This document shows, piece by piece, positions 1 to 11,632 of a stretch of DNA of 64,000 nt. Source of the DNA: Siphonodentalium dalli. Its lineage: Eukaryota; Mollusca; Scaphopoda; Gadilida; Siphonodentaliidae. The stretch's first letter is position 1. Each line of letters starts with the position of its first letter. The DNA is taken from contig CP136063.1 of the NCBI GenBank assembly GCA_032622095.1, forward strand, positions 220,551,982-220,615,981, in the 5' to 3' direction. A program made the translations under genes and the position numbers. Under the pieces are notes generated by a model, which was given only the letters and a program-made list of their open reading frames with translations, was not told the DNA's origin and searched no databases.

Positions 1-5
1 TTTCA

Positions 6-458
6 AGGTTACACTGGTGTAAATGTTTTCCATAGGCCTCAGTGCTAACGTTTTAGCGTATAGTGTTGGCAATATAAATGTTGGGTCCAAAATTTTCTTT
101 AAATCTGAAAAATTGACATTTTGGGAAACTTTTTACACAAAAAAATCATGTCTGTCTAGCAGGGAATTCGCCTTTAAATCTTATGTTTTCGTAACTAGTG
201 TCAGAACCGCATAAAAAAATACAGTCATATTTTAGACCACACCAAAAAATTCAAACTTCACTACAAAGGGTTAATTCCTTTGCCAATGGTTATTTTACCT
301 ATGGGAAATCATAGGGAAGAGGTGTGATGATTTTTTTATGTGAAAAGCACACACGGCTATTGACCAATCAGGGCCCAGTGTCTATTTTATTCTCTCCTAT
401 ATATTCCTCCCGCATCCGCTAGATGTCACTCGGAACCTTATTTACACCAGTGTAACCT
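6..458. mobile_element. 453-bp MITE with 19-bp terminal inverted repeats (unit 1)
   Basis: AGGTTACACTGGTGTAAAT at 6-24 is the exact reverse complement of 440-458. The interior has no transposase. It sits inside a run of GAGATATCTC palindromes: the piece left of the insertion is visible before the unit 2 copy at 7331-7340, and the rest follows at 461. This shows that the MITE jumped into that array. The flanks share only CA, so the superfamily is not determined. Confidence 0.85.
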
Positions 459-460
459 CA

Positions 461-691
461 AGGAGATATCTCGTAGGAAATATTTCAAGCAGATATCTCG
501 TAGTTGCGAGGAGATATCTCATAGGATCCAAGGATATATCTCCATAATACAAACAGATATCTCCTTGGATCCAAGGAGATATCTCCATAATGGACCATAT
601 TCCAAGCAGATATCTGATAGGAATTGCAATTCCAAGGAGATATCTCCTCGAAACCGAGGAGATATCTCCGAATTACGAGGAGATATCTCCG
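461..691. repeat. Array of ten GAGATATCTC-type palindromes (unit 1)
   Basis: Ten 10-12 bp palindromes with core GATATC (variants AGGAGATATCTCC, CAGATATCTC, GGATATATCTCC) are spaced roughly 20-30 bp apart, with varied sequence between them. An eleventh lies beyond the inserted MITE. Because each motif is its own reverse complement, both strands show similar peptide-like repeats (GDIS, RRYL). That is an effect of the palindromes and not evidence of coding. Confidence 0.85.
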
Positions 692-1117
692 AAAACGAAT
701 ATTTGCAGGGATGGCGCCCCATACATGCGTGTATAAGATTGAAAAATGCACGAAATTTTGGTATACTGGTTTCATATGCTCTGATAAACACTTGCCATGC
801 TCAAAGCCATTTTCCAGCTGTTTTTCATTTTCCGCACATAAGTGAAACAAACGCTCTTTATTTCTACCATAATAATCGGGAATAGACTAACACGAAACGC
901 TCTTTTCTGTTCCATGCCGTGCCATTTACTGTTGTTGATTTGGGTACTCAAACATCCTGTTCAAACTTGTATTTTGTATGACTTCAAGCGTCTTTCTGGG
1001 ACATAATTATAATAATGCTCGTAGAAAGGTAGTTCAAGTATTTATTGACTTATTGCGATACCGGGGAAAAATTCAAAAGAGTATATTATTAGGTGTATTT
1101 TAAAACACCACGTGGCT
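692..1117. other. Unit spacer with one arm of a long imperfect inverted repeat
   Basis: No gene is seen. The part at about 894-1075 is an imperfect reverse complement of about 5640-5800. The shared blocks include a GCTCTTTT..GTTCCAT stretch, TGACTTCAA and GTCTTTCTGGGACATA. The 48-bp satellite lies between the two arms. Equivalent spacers occupy the same place in units 2-5. Confidence 0.6.
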
Positions 1118-1121
1118 TTAA

Positions 1122-1513
1122 CCCTTTACCCAACAGAAGGGCCCTGTGCCAATGCATTCTCTTATATATGCGAGTCGACCATAGGTCGCCTCGCATATAT
1201 AAGAGAATGCATTGGCTTAACACATTAAAAATTATAAAATTGTTAAAGATTGTAAGAAAAAATGGTAAAAAGTATTAAAAAAAGTTTTTTTTTAGGCCAA
1301 TGCATTCTCTTATATATGCGAGGCGACCTATGGTCGACTCGCATATATAAGAGAATGCATTGGCACAGGGCATAACTGTAACTATCACAATGTGGTCAAG
1401 GAGCCGGTTCCAATGATATCCATATGTGTATGGTTCTAATGAGACAGACCGAAGATATTTTAGGCTGTTGAAGCTTTATTTGGCCGGTTTTGGCCGGTTT
1501 GTTGGGTAAAGGG
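1122..1513. mobile_element. 392-bp TTAA-flanked foldback MITE (piggyBac-like), unit 1
   Basis: The ends CCCTTTACCCAACA and TGTTGGGTAAAGGG are a 14-bp perfect inverted repeat, flanked by TTAA at 1118-1121 and 1514-1517. TTAA duplication and CCCTTT ends are typical of piggyBac-type elements. Inside are two 69-bp palindrome modules (1148-1216 and 1296-1364) that are reverse complements of each other, separated by an AT-rich spacer. Each module can fold into a stem of about 31 bp with an ATA loop. There is no transposase, so the element is non-autonomous. Units 4 and 5 show the empty site. Confidence 0.9.
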
Positions 1514-1515
1514 TT

Positions 1516-3819
1516 AAAGGTTCTCCACATGATATATGATGTGACACCATAACACTACTATTTAAAGGTTCTCCATATGATATATGATGTGACATCATAA
1601 CACTACTATTTAAAGGTTCTCCATATGATATATGATGCGACACCATAACACTACTATTTAAAGGTTCTCCACATGATATATGATGTGACACCATAACACT
1701 ACTATTTAAAGGTTCTCCATATGATATATGATGTGACACCATAACACTACTATTTAAAGGTTCTCCATATGATATATGATGTGACACCATAACACTACTA
1801 TTTAAAGGTTCTCCATATGATATATGATGTGACACCATAACACTACTATTTAAAGGTTCTCCATATGATATATGATGTGACACCATAACACTACTATTTA
1901 AAGGTTCTCCACATTATATATGATGTGACACCATAACACTACTATTTAAAGGTTCTCCATATGATATATGATGTGACACCATAACACTACTATTTAAAGG
2001 TTCTCCACATGATATATGATGTGACACCATAACACTACTATTTAAAGGTTCTCCACATGATATATGATGTGACACCATAACACTACTATTTAAAGGTTCT
2101 CCACATGATATATGATGTGACACCATAACACTACTATTTAAAGGTTCTCCACATGATATATGATGTGACACCATAACACTACTATTTAAAGGTTCTCCAC
2201 ATGATATATGATGTGACACCATAACACTACTATTTAAAGGTTCTCCACATGATATATGATGCGACACCATAACACTACTATTTAAAGGTTCTCCACATGA
2301 TATATGATGTGACACCATAACACTACTATTTAAAGGTTCTCCACATGATATATGATGTGACACCATAACACTACTATTTAAAGGTTCTCCACATGATATA
2401 TGATGCGACACCATAACACTACTATTTAAAGGTTCTCCACATTATATATGATGTGACACCATAACACTACTATTTAAAGGTTCTCCATATGATATATGAT
2501 GTGACGCCATAACACTACTATTTAAAGGTTCTCCATATGATATATGATGTGACACCATAACACTACTATTTAAAGGTTCTCCACATGATATATGATGTGA
2601 CACCATAACACTACTATTTAAAGGTTCTCCACATGATATATGATGTGACACCATAACACTACTATTTAAAGGTTCTCCATGTGATATATGATGTGACACC
2701 ATAACACTACTATTTAAAGGTTCTCCATGTGATATATGATGTGACACCATAACACTACTATTTAAAGGTTCTCCATGTGATATATGATGTGACACCATAA
2801 CACTACTATTTAGAGGTTCTCCATGTGATATATGATGTGACACCATAACACTACTATTTAAAGGTTCTCCATGTGATATATGATGTGACACCTTAACACT
2901 ACTATTTAAAGGTTCTCCACATGATATATGATGTGACACCATAACACTACTATTTAAAGGTTCTCCACATGATATATGATGTGACACCATAACACTACTA
3001 TTTAAAGGTTCTCCATGTGATATATGATGTGACACCATAACACTACTATTTAAAGGTTCTCCATGTGATATATGATGTGACACCATAACACTACTATTTA
3101 AAGGTTCTCCACATGATATATGATGTGACACCATAACACTACTATTTAAAGGTTCTCCATGTGATATATGATGTGACACCATAACACTACTATTTAAAGG
3201 TTCTCCATGTGATATATGATGTGACACCATAACACTACTATTTAAAGGTTCTCCATGTGATATATGATGTGACACCATAACACTACTATTTAAAGGTTCT
3301 CCACATGATATATGATGTGACACCATAACACTACTATTTAAAGGTTCTCCACATGATATATGATGTGACACCATAACACTACTATTTAAAGGTTCTCCAT
3401 GTGATATATGATGTGACACCATAACACTACTATTTAAAGGTTCTCCATGTGATATATGATGTGACACCATAACACTACTATTTAAAGGTTCTCCATGTGA
3501 TATATGATGTGACACCATAACACTACTATTTAAAGGTTCTCCATGTGATATATGATGTGACACCATAACACTACTATTTAAAGGTTCTCCAAGTGATATA
3601 TGATGTGACACCATAACACTACTATTTAAAGGTTCTCCACATGATATATGATGTGACACCATAACACTACTATTTAAAGGTTCTCCACATGATATATGAT
3701 GTGACACCATAACACTACTATTTAAAGGTTCTCCACATGATATATGATGTGACACCATAACACTACTATTTAAAGGTTCTCCATATGATATATGGTGTGA
3801 CATCATAACACTACTATTT
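1516..3819. repeat. 48-bp satellite array, 48 monomers (unit 1)
   Basis: The span is exactly 48 x 48 bp. The monomer reads AAAGGTTCTCCACATGAT and continues to ACTACTATTT, with few variants. The main variable spot is the trinucleotide pair after TTCTCC (CACATG, CATATG, CATGTG, CACATT, CAAGTG). The CATGTG variant is common at 2660-3600 and occurs only in units 1 and 2. Since 48 is divisible by three, the minus strand has long open frames of a 16-residue repeat, closed only by CACATT variants that create TAA. Confidence 0.97.
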
Positions 3820-4331
3820 ATTCCAGCAAATGGTATCGAACCTGAGGCCATTCTATCACGGGCAAAAAAATGTTGTTTGTTTGATCAGGTTTTTACTTTT
3901 GGTTGAGAGAAAAATGGTTAGTCAATATGACTATCTTAGGTTAGTCAAAGGTTGTTCAACATAATGACTAAGTCACCATGACTAAAACATCTTCACCGGA
4001 AAGATGAAAATGTACTTTGGTAGAACTTTTGTGAACGTATTACCAAGACTGGATACAAGCTGGATAATATATCAGAATCAGACCAAATTAAGGCCAATTT
4101 TCCAATAAAATCACCCAAAAAAAAAACACAGCTTCCAATACTACTTAAGAGATATAACAATAATCTGCGGTGAAAAGATTTGTTTGGTCGGTTCATTTTC
4201 AGGATACATGTTGTGTCTATGAAATTATAATCTTTTCTCCAAATAAGGTAATCTTGGAGTGGGGGTCACATTGATGTTCTGATACACTGTATGCCAGTAT
4301 CTCCTCCCATCACATTCGTTCAATTGTAAGT
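3820..4331. other. Post-satellite spacer with TAGTCA repeats
   Basis: No gene is seen. Short repeats related to TTAGTCA/TGACTAAG occur at about 3912-3988. Related motifs return in inverted sense at about 4812-4862, on the other side of the 444-bp MITE. The segment just after the array (TTCCAGCAAATGGTATCGAA) is the same in all five units and marks the right edge of the satellite. Confidence 0.6.
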
Positions 4332-4335
4332 TTAA

Positions 4336-4779
4336 AGGTACTCAATCCGATTAAACACCCATAAACTACTATTTCTTTGGCTTCGGGGGTAAACAATATT
4401 TTATTCGAGTCGAGGAACCTACCCATCAAATTTAAGCTCTGAGCGATCAGGTATCGATTTTTGAAGTTTGTTATTTCAATTGTTTGTAGCCCAGAAACAC
4501 GGCGTCAAAAAGATGGTCTCGATCAAAATTGCGGATGAAGATGGATAACTTTAAAAACAAGTGGTAATACGGCCAAATTTCGTGAATACTCAAGTGATAA
4601 TTCGGCCATATTTCGTTGAACAAAATGTTGATAAATAACACGTTTTGGGAAATAGTTGACAGTGGTTAGGATTATTTTGTTGCAATTAATCGATTCTGAT
4701 AACTAAAGCGTATTTTGAAGAAATGTTGTTGTTGTTGTATCTTGATGATATGGGGACCCTCTGGACGGATTGAGTACCT
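4336..4779. mobile_element. 444-bp MITE with AGGTACTCAATCCG ends and TTAA duplication (unit 1)
   Basis: AGGTACTCAATCCG at the left matches CGGATTGAGTACCT at the right, and TTAA lies at 4332-4335 and 4780-4783. The ends differ from those of the 392-bp family, so this is a second TTAA-targeting family. There is no transposase. A GTT microsatellite near 4726 varies between units. Confidence 0.85.
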
Positions 4780-4783
4780 TTAA

Positions 4784-5440
4784 GGCAGTGTTGTGAATAG
4801 TTATGCTATTATAACTTAGTCACTATGACTAAGGCCATATTTTGTCACTATGACTAAGACAAATTTTAGTTGCTGTGACTTAGACCAATCTTAATCACCA
4901 CAGACTCACTCCATGCCCAACATTTCGTAATCATGTCTCAATAAGGTCCAGAATTCGGTTAGAACTTCCAACTCTTAAATGCAGTTGCGTTTAACAAGAA
5001 CAATTGTGAACACTGTGGCATTTATTCAAGTAAACAGATGATACTAGTATGGCTTGGTGCAACAACTGATTATGCAGTACTAAACGATTCCACATATTTT
5101 ATCGGGGCATAGAATTTTCAAATATTCTTGCTGGGGAGAATCCCCTCCAGTCAGACCTCTACAATGTCTTATGGAAATGAATATATGTTCCAACATTATT
5201 GTATTCATTGTAAAGTTGACTGTAGTCATATATAGTGACGTGTGGTAAGGTATGGGTTAGTAAAAATGACTCCAATTGCTTGTGACAAACCCTAAGCTGT
5301 AATAAAATTAGACACATTGTGTGCGTAATTCGGTGAATCAATCTGATGAGTAAGCAAACTAGAGGTGGGCTGAGACCAATGATGGCAGTCGAGAAAATCT
5401 GCAAACAAAATTGCCCAATCAGCCTGTGTAAAATTTTAAA
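4784..5440. other. Unit spacer, no gene
   Basis: It contains GTCACTATGACTAAG direct repeats at about 4812-4862 and otherwise nothing recognised. Small open frames here recur unchanged in every unit. Confidence 0.5.
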
Positions 5441-5660
5441 AAAATTGACCGGAAAATGTAGGAATACAAGCTCCGACAAAGTTCAGCATTTGCGAAAATG
5501 TTCCAAGTCGAAAGAGGGGGATAACTCCACAAAAAAAGTCACGACGGACCTCATGATCACAGGTTCCTATGGCACCATAAAATATATGTGCCAAGTTTTA
5601 CAAAAATTTACAGAAAAATGTAGGAATAAAAGCTCCGACAAAATTATGGATTTTGATTTT
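5440..5660. repeat. Dispersed repeat (GTCGAAAGAGGGGGATAACTCC type)
   Basis: The segment resembles 43590-43990 in an intron of the SDF2-like gene: AAGTCGAAAAGGGGGATAAC, then a stretch ending TGTGCCAAGTTTTA, then AAAGCTC.GACAAA. The same block recurs in all units. Two half-copies follow each other here (AATGTAGGAATA at about 5455 and 5620). Class unknown. Confidence 0.6.
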
Positions 5661-5827
5661 TTCGAGGTATTGAAATAGGTCGATAAAGACTTTTCTATGT
5701 CCCAGAAAGACAATTTGAAGTCAAGACAAAAATAACAACTTTAAACAGTGTTTGGCTCCCAAACAAACAATAGCCATGCGCACGGTATGGAACTCAAAAG
5801 AGCATAGTACCAATGCATTCTCTTATA

Positions 5828-6040
5828 CAGTAATGCCCTAAGTAATCGACCTCTTAACCAAAGCAGAATTATGGGTAACTTTTCAGGATTTAATCGGAAA
5901 TATGGCTTGTTGTCATTCATCGGAAAGCTCTCGCCGAGAGCTTTCCGATGAATGGCAACAAGCCATATTTCTGACTAAATCCTGAAAAGTTACCCATAAT
6001 TCTGCTTTGGTTAAGAGGTCGATTACTTAGGGCATTACTG
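5828..6040. mobile_element. 213-bp foldback MITE with TA target sites (unit 1)
   Basis: The two halves are almost perfect reverse complements along the whole element. The ends are CAGTAATGCCCTAAGTAATC and its complement, and the centre is GAGAGCTTTCC-like. TA flanks both ends (5826-5827 and 6041-6042), as for Tc1/mariner-type elements. It is inserted inside a diverged copy of the 69-bp palindrome module (about 5811-6102), so that module is older. Confidence 0.85.
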
Positions 6041-6042
6041 TA

Positions 6043-6495
6043 TACATGTATGTGAGTTGCCCATAGGGCGCCTCACACATATAAGAGGAGAATACATTGG
6101 CCACCAATGTGTTAGCCAGTGCATTCTCTTATATATGAGAGGCTCCCTATTGAAGTGCTAAAATAGAAATAACACTATTTCTCAAATATAAATTTAATTT
6201 CATCAAACTATGAAACAAGTCGATCACATGACACAGACTGATGAGTTCATGAAAATATGAATTGTGGTGGGAGAAATGAAATCTAGTTATAATAGAGTCC
6301 CTCTTCCTGGACGACAATTCCAATAACAGATTTTATGAGAAAAATGTAACCATTTCTTTACTTATTGGATTCTCCCACTCAGTTATACAAGTATGCATTT
6401 GAATAGTCTATTATTCATGTGGAGGGGTGTCCAGAATAAATAAGCAGAAGACAGATAATACAAGTACAGAATGAGTCATATTATTGGAGGGAAAT
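6043..6495. other. Unit spacer with diverged palindrome-module pieces
   Basis: It holds the right half of the interrupted palindrome module and a further half-module (GCATTCTCTTATATATGAGA at about 6120). The part at about 6360-6560 is also found diverged at 46715-46910, in an SDF2-like intron. No gene is seen. Confidence 0.5.
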
Positions 6496-6543
6496 GTTCA
6501 GATAATAAGTTCAACAAACGACCCATGAACTTATTATCTGAAC
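6496..6543. repeat. Perfect hairpin: 18-bp stem, 12-nt loop (unit 1)
   Basis: GTTCAGATAATAAGTTCA, a 12-nt loop, then its exact complement. Copies lie at 13793, 21315, 28160 and 34200. Unit 4 has one base change in the right arm (TATCAGAAC). Confidence 0.85.
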
Positions 6544-6710
6544 ATGTCCTAAGGTAACTACTCGTCAATGAGTATTTACTAAAGAAAGAGGACTGAACTG
6601 AAGTATGTTGTATTCAACTAATAATAAGTTTACCAAACATTAAACGAATCGAGTGTACCAGTTCACAAAACACAACTTCTGGACTGCAGATACTACAATT
6701 GTAGATATTC

Positions 6711-7210
6711 AAACCGGCCAAAAACGCCCAAATAAAGCTTCAACAGCCTAAAATATCTTCGTTCTGTCTCAATAACACCATACAAATATGGATATCATTG
6801 GAACCGGTTCATTGACCACATTGTGATGGTTACAGTTATGCCCTGTGCCAATGTATTCTCTTATATATGCGAGTCGACCATAGGTCGCCTCGCATATATA
6901 AGAGAATGCATTGGCCTAACAATTTTTTACAATTTTAATAATTTGTTTTTGTATTCTTTAACAATTTTATAATTTCACCCATACAGAGCACCCAGACAAA
7001 CATGAGCAGACGACACTCTTCTATATATGCTTCTATATATGTGTGGGCTCCCTGCAGGGTAATGGATGTTTTTTATTTTATGTCCTAAAAATTGTAAGAA
7101 ACATTTATTTAAAAATCATGATAAAAAATGGTTAGGCCAATGCATTCTCTTATATATGCGAGGCGACATATGGTCGACTCGCATATATAAGAGAATGGAT
7201 TGGCACAGGG
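6711..7210. mobile_element. Rearranged copy of the 392-bp TTAA MITE, reverse orientation (unit 1)
   Basis: It starts at AAACCGGCCAAAAACG inside the family and lacks both outer TTAA ends. The two palindrome modules are present (about 6847-6915 and 7137-7205), but the spacer between them is enlarged by foreign sequence with TTCTATATATG repeats. The copy is therefore dead and was amplified with the unit. Confidence 0.75.
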
Positions 7211-7350
7211 TAAAAAAAAATCCCGACTTACGACTTGATTTGACATGGCGGGTCAGATTTACCCTTTAAACGAACATGGCCCATTCGAGCTGACAAATAT
7301 TGTCGACGTAATTTGGAAGGGGTACATGCGTAGATATCTCTTCGGTTTCA

Positions 7351-7803
7351 AGGTTACACTGGTGTAAATGTTTTCCATAGGCCTCAGTGCTAACGTTTTA
7401 GCGTATAGTGTTGGCAATATAAATGTTGGGTCCAAAATTTTCTTTAAATCTGAAAAATTGACATTTTGGGAAACTTTTTACACAAAAAAATCATGTCTGT
7501 CTAGCAGGGAATTCGCCTTTAAATCTTATGTTTTCGTAACTAGTGTCAGAACCGCATAAAAAAATACAGTCATATTTTAGACCACACCAAAAAATTCAAA
7601 CTTCACTACAAAGGGTTAATTCCTTTGCCAATGGTTATTTTACCTATGGGAAATCATAGGGAAGAGGTGTGATGATTTTTTTATGTGAAAAGCACACACG
7701 GCTATTGACCAATCAGGGCCCAGTGTCTATTTTATTCTCTCCTATATATTCCTCCCGCATCCGCTAGATGTCACTCGGAACCTTATTTACACCAGTGTAA
7801 CCT
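7351..7803. mobile_element. 453-bp MITE (unit 2)
   Basis: Identical ends to the unit 1 copy. The palindrome TAGATATCTC at 7331-7340 just before it shows the left part of the array it entered. Confidence 0.85.
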
Positions 7804-7805
7804 CA

Positions 7806-8036
7806 AGGAGATATCTCGTAGGAAATATTTCAAGCAGATATCTCGTAGTTGCGAGGAGATATCTCATAGGATCCAAGGATATATCTCCATAATACAAACA
7901 GATATCTCCTTGGATCCAAGGAGATATCTCCATAATGGACCATATTCCAAGCAGATATCTGATAGGAATTGCAATTCCAAGGAGATATCTCCTCGAAACC
8001 GAGGAGATATCTCCGAATTACGAGGAGATATCTCCG
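7806..8036. repeat. GATATC palindrome array (unit 2)
   Basis: Same ten palindromes as in unit 1. Confidence 0.85.
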
Positions 8037-8466
8037 AAAACGAATATTTGCAGGGATGGCGCCCCATACATGCGTGTATAAGATTGAAAAATGCACGAAA
8101 TTTTGGTATACTGGTTTCATATGCTCTGATAAACACTTGCCATGCTCAAAGCCATTTTCCAGCTGTTTTTCATTTTCCGCACATAAGTGAAACAAACGCT
8201 CTTTATTTCTACCATAATAATCGGGAATAGACTAACACGAAACGCTCTTTTCTGTTCCATGCCGTGCCATTTACTGTTGTTGATTTGGGTACTCAAACAT
8301 CCTGTTCAAACTTGTATTTTGTATGACTTCAAGCGTCTTTCTGGGACATAATTATAATAATGATCGTAGAAAGGTAGTTCAAGTATTTATTGACTTATTG
8401 CGATACCGGGGAAAAATTCAAAAGAGTATATTATTAGGTGTATTTTAAAACACCACGTGGCTTTAA

Positions 8467-8858
8467 CCCTTTACCCAACAGAAGGGCCCTGTGCCAATGC
8501 ATTCTCTTATATATGCGAGTCGACCATAGGTCGCCTCGCATATATAAGAGAATGCATTGGCTTAACACATTAAAAATTATAAAATTGTTAAAGATTGTAA
8601 GAAAAAATGGTAAAAAGTATTAAAAAAAGATTTTTTTTAGGCCAATGCATTCTCTTATATATGCGAGGCGACCTATGGTCGACTCGCATATATAAGAGAA
8701 TGCATTGGCACAGGGCATAACTGTAACTATCACAATGTGGTCAAGGAGCCGGTTCCAATGATATCCATATGTGTATGGTTCTAATGAGACAGACCGAAGA
8801 TATTTTAGGCTGTTGAAGCTTTATTTGGCCGGTTTTGGCCGGTTTGTTGGGTAAAGGG
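8467..8858. mobile_element. 392-bp TTAA foldback MITE (unit 2)
   Basis: TTAA at 8463-8466 and 8859-8862. Same length and insertion point as in unit 1. Confidence 0.9.
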
Positions 8859-8860
8859 TT

Positions 8861-11116
8861 AAAGGTTCTCCACATGATATATGATGTGACACCATAACAC
8901 TACTATTTAAAGGTTCTCCATATGATATATGATGTGACATCATAACACTACTATTTAAAGGTTCTCCACATGATATATGATGTGACACCATAACACTACT
9001 ATTTAAAGGTTCTCCATATGATATATGATGTGACACCATAACACTACTATTTAAAGGTTCTCCATATGATATATGATGTGACACCATAACACTACTATTT
9101 AAAGGTTCTCCATATGATATATGATGTGACACCATAACACTACTATTTAAAGGTTCTCCATATGATATATGATGTGACACCATAACACTACTATTTAAAG
9201 GTTCTCCACATTATATATGATGTGACACCATAACACTACTATTTAAAGGTTCTCCATATGATATATGATGTGACACCATAACACTACTATTTAAAGGTTC
9301 TCCACATGATATATGATGTGACACCATAACACTACTATTTAAAGGTTCTCCACATGATATATGATGTGACACCATAACACTACTATTTAAAGGTTCTCCA
9401 CATGATATATGATGTGACACCATAACACTACTATTTAAAGGTTCTCCACATGATATATGATGTGACACCATAACACTACTATTTAAAGGTTCTCCACATG
9501 ATATATGATGTGACACCATAACACTACTATTTAAAGGTTCTCCACATGATATATGATGCGACACCATAACACTACTATTTAAAGGTTCTCCACATGATAT
9601 ATGATGTGACACCATAACACTACTATTTAAAGGTTCTCCACATGATATATGATGTGACACCATAACACTACTATTTAAAGGTTCTCCACATGATATATGA
9701 TGCGACACCATAACACTACTATTTAAAGGTTCTCCACATTATATATGATGTGACACCATAACACTACTATTTAAAGGTTCTCCATATGATATATGATGTG
9801 ACGCCATAACACTACTATTTAAAGGTTCTCCATATGATATATGATGTGACACCATAACACTACTATTTAAAGGTTCTCCACATGATATATGATGTGACAC
9901 CATAACACTACTATTTAAAGGTTCTCCACATGATATATGATGTGACACCATAACACTACTATTTAAAGGTTCTCCATGTGATATATGATGTGACACCATA
10001 ACACTACTATTTAAAGGTTCTCCATGTGATATATGATGTGACACCATAACACTACTATTTAAAGGTTCTCCATGTGATATATGATGTGACACCATAACAC
10101 TACTATTTAGAGGTTCTCCATGTGATATATGATGTGACACCATAACACTACTATTTAAAGGTTCTCCATGTGATATATGATGTGACACCTTAACACTACT
10201 ATTTAAAGGTTCTCCACATGATATATGATGTGACACCATAACACTACTATTTAAAGGTTCTCCACATGATATATGATGTGACACCATAACACTACTATTT
10301 AAAGGTTCTCCATGTGATATATGATGTGACACCATAACACTACTATTTAAAGGTTCTCCATGTGATATATGATGTGACACCATAACACTACTATTTAAAG
10401 GTTCTCCACATGATATATGATGTGACACCATAACACTACTATTTAAAGGTTCTCCATGTGATATATGATGTGACACCATAACACTACTATTTAAAGGTTC
10501 TCCATGTGATATATGATGTGACACCATAACACTACTATTTAAAGGTTCTCCATGTGATATATGATGTGACACCATAACACTACTATTTAAAGGTTCTCCA
10601 CATGATATATGATGTGACACCATAACACTACTATTTAAAGGTTCTCCACATGATATATGATGTGACACCATAACACTACTATTTAAAGGTTCTCCATGTG
10701 ATATATGATGTGACACCATAACACTACTATTTAAAGGTTCTCCATGTGATATATGATGTGACACCATAACACTACTATTTAAAGGTTCTCCATGTGATAT
10801 ATGATGTGACACCATAACACTACTATTTAAAGGTTCTCCATGTGATATATGATGTGACACCATAACACTACTATTTAAAGGTTCTCCAAGTGATATATGA
10901 TGTGACACCATAACACTACTATTTAAAGGTTCTCCACATGATATATGATGTGACACCATAACACTACTATTTAAAGGTTCTCCACATGATATATGATGTG
11001 ACACCATAACACTACTATTTAAAGGTTCTCCACATGATATATGATGTGACACCATAACACTACTATTTAAAGGTTCTCCATATGATATATGGTGTGACAT
11101 CATAACACTACTATTT
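8861..11116. repeat. 48-bp satellite array, 47 monomers (unit 2)
   Basis: The span is exactly 47 x 48 bp. Compared with unit 1, one CATATG-type monomer near the left end is missing; the remaining variant order agrees, including the CATGTG block. Confidence 0.97.
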
Positions 11117-11632
11117 ATTCCAGCAAATGGTATCGAACCTGAGGCCATTCTATCACGGGCAAAAAAATGTTGTTTGTTTGATCAGGTTTTTACTTTTGGT
11201 TGAGAGAAAAATGGTTAGTCAATATGACTATCTTAGGTTAGTCAAAGGTTGTTCAACATAATGACTAAGTCACCATGACTAAAACATCTTCACCGGAAAG
11301 ATGAAAATGTACTTTGGTAGAACTTTTGTGAACGTATTACCAAGACTGGATACAAGCTGGATAATATATCAGAATCAGACCAAATTAAGGCCAATTTTCC
11401 AATAAAATCACCCAAAAAAAAAACACAGCTTCCAATACTACTTAAGAGATATAACAATAATCTGCGGTGAAAAGATTTGTTTGGTCGGTTCATTTTCAGG
11501 ATACATGTTGTGTCTATGAAATTATAATCTTTTCTCCAAATAAGGTAATCTTGGAGTGGGGGTCACATTGATGTTCTGATACACTGTATGCCAGTATCTC
11601 CTCCCATCACATTCGTTCAATTGTAAGTTTAA

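Larger units (their letters stand above)
1..7345. repeat. Tandem 7.3-kb unit, copy 1 (7345 bp)
   Basis: First of almost five head-to-tail copies; the start is set by the window edge, so the true phase of the repeat is unknown. The same order of parts recurs at 7346, 14643, 22156 and 29010, with near-identical sequence outside the satellite. A rare difference is C at about 1019, where the other copies have A. No credible gene lies in the unit. The small open frames repeat unchanged in every copy and overlap each other on both strands, as expected for non-coding repeats. Confidence 0.95.

Noticed and set aside
23-214. 63-residue frame in the 453-bp MITE, repeated in each unit
   Set aside because: It begins inside the terminal inverted repeat and has no transposase motif.
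485-885. Overlapping frames on both strands over the GATATC palindromes (EISPRN, GDIS, RRYL peptides)
   Set aside because: Palindromes force similar peptides on both strands; there is no known domain and no change between units beyond the DNA itself.
1118-1130. TTAACCCTTTACCC as telomere-like repeat
   Set aside because: It occurs once per element end, in inverted pairs with TTAA duplication, not in tandem.
1516-3819. CRISPR array
   Set aside because: The repeats are directly adjacent with no unique spacers, there are no cas genes, and the genome is eukaryotic.
1476-3851. Long minus-strand open frames of 16-residue repeats as genes (also at 8821-11148, 16144-18663, 23244-25514)
   Set aside because: They follow from a 48-bp satellite that is divisible by three; stops appear wherever CACATT monomers occur, and frame length varies at random between units.
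3993-4196. 67-residue minus frame found in four units
   Set aside because: No recognisable motif; it is in non-coding spacer and is lost in unit 5 through indels.
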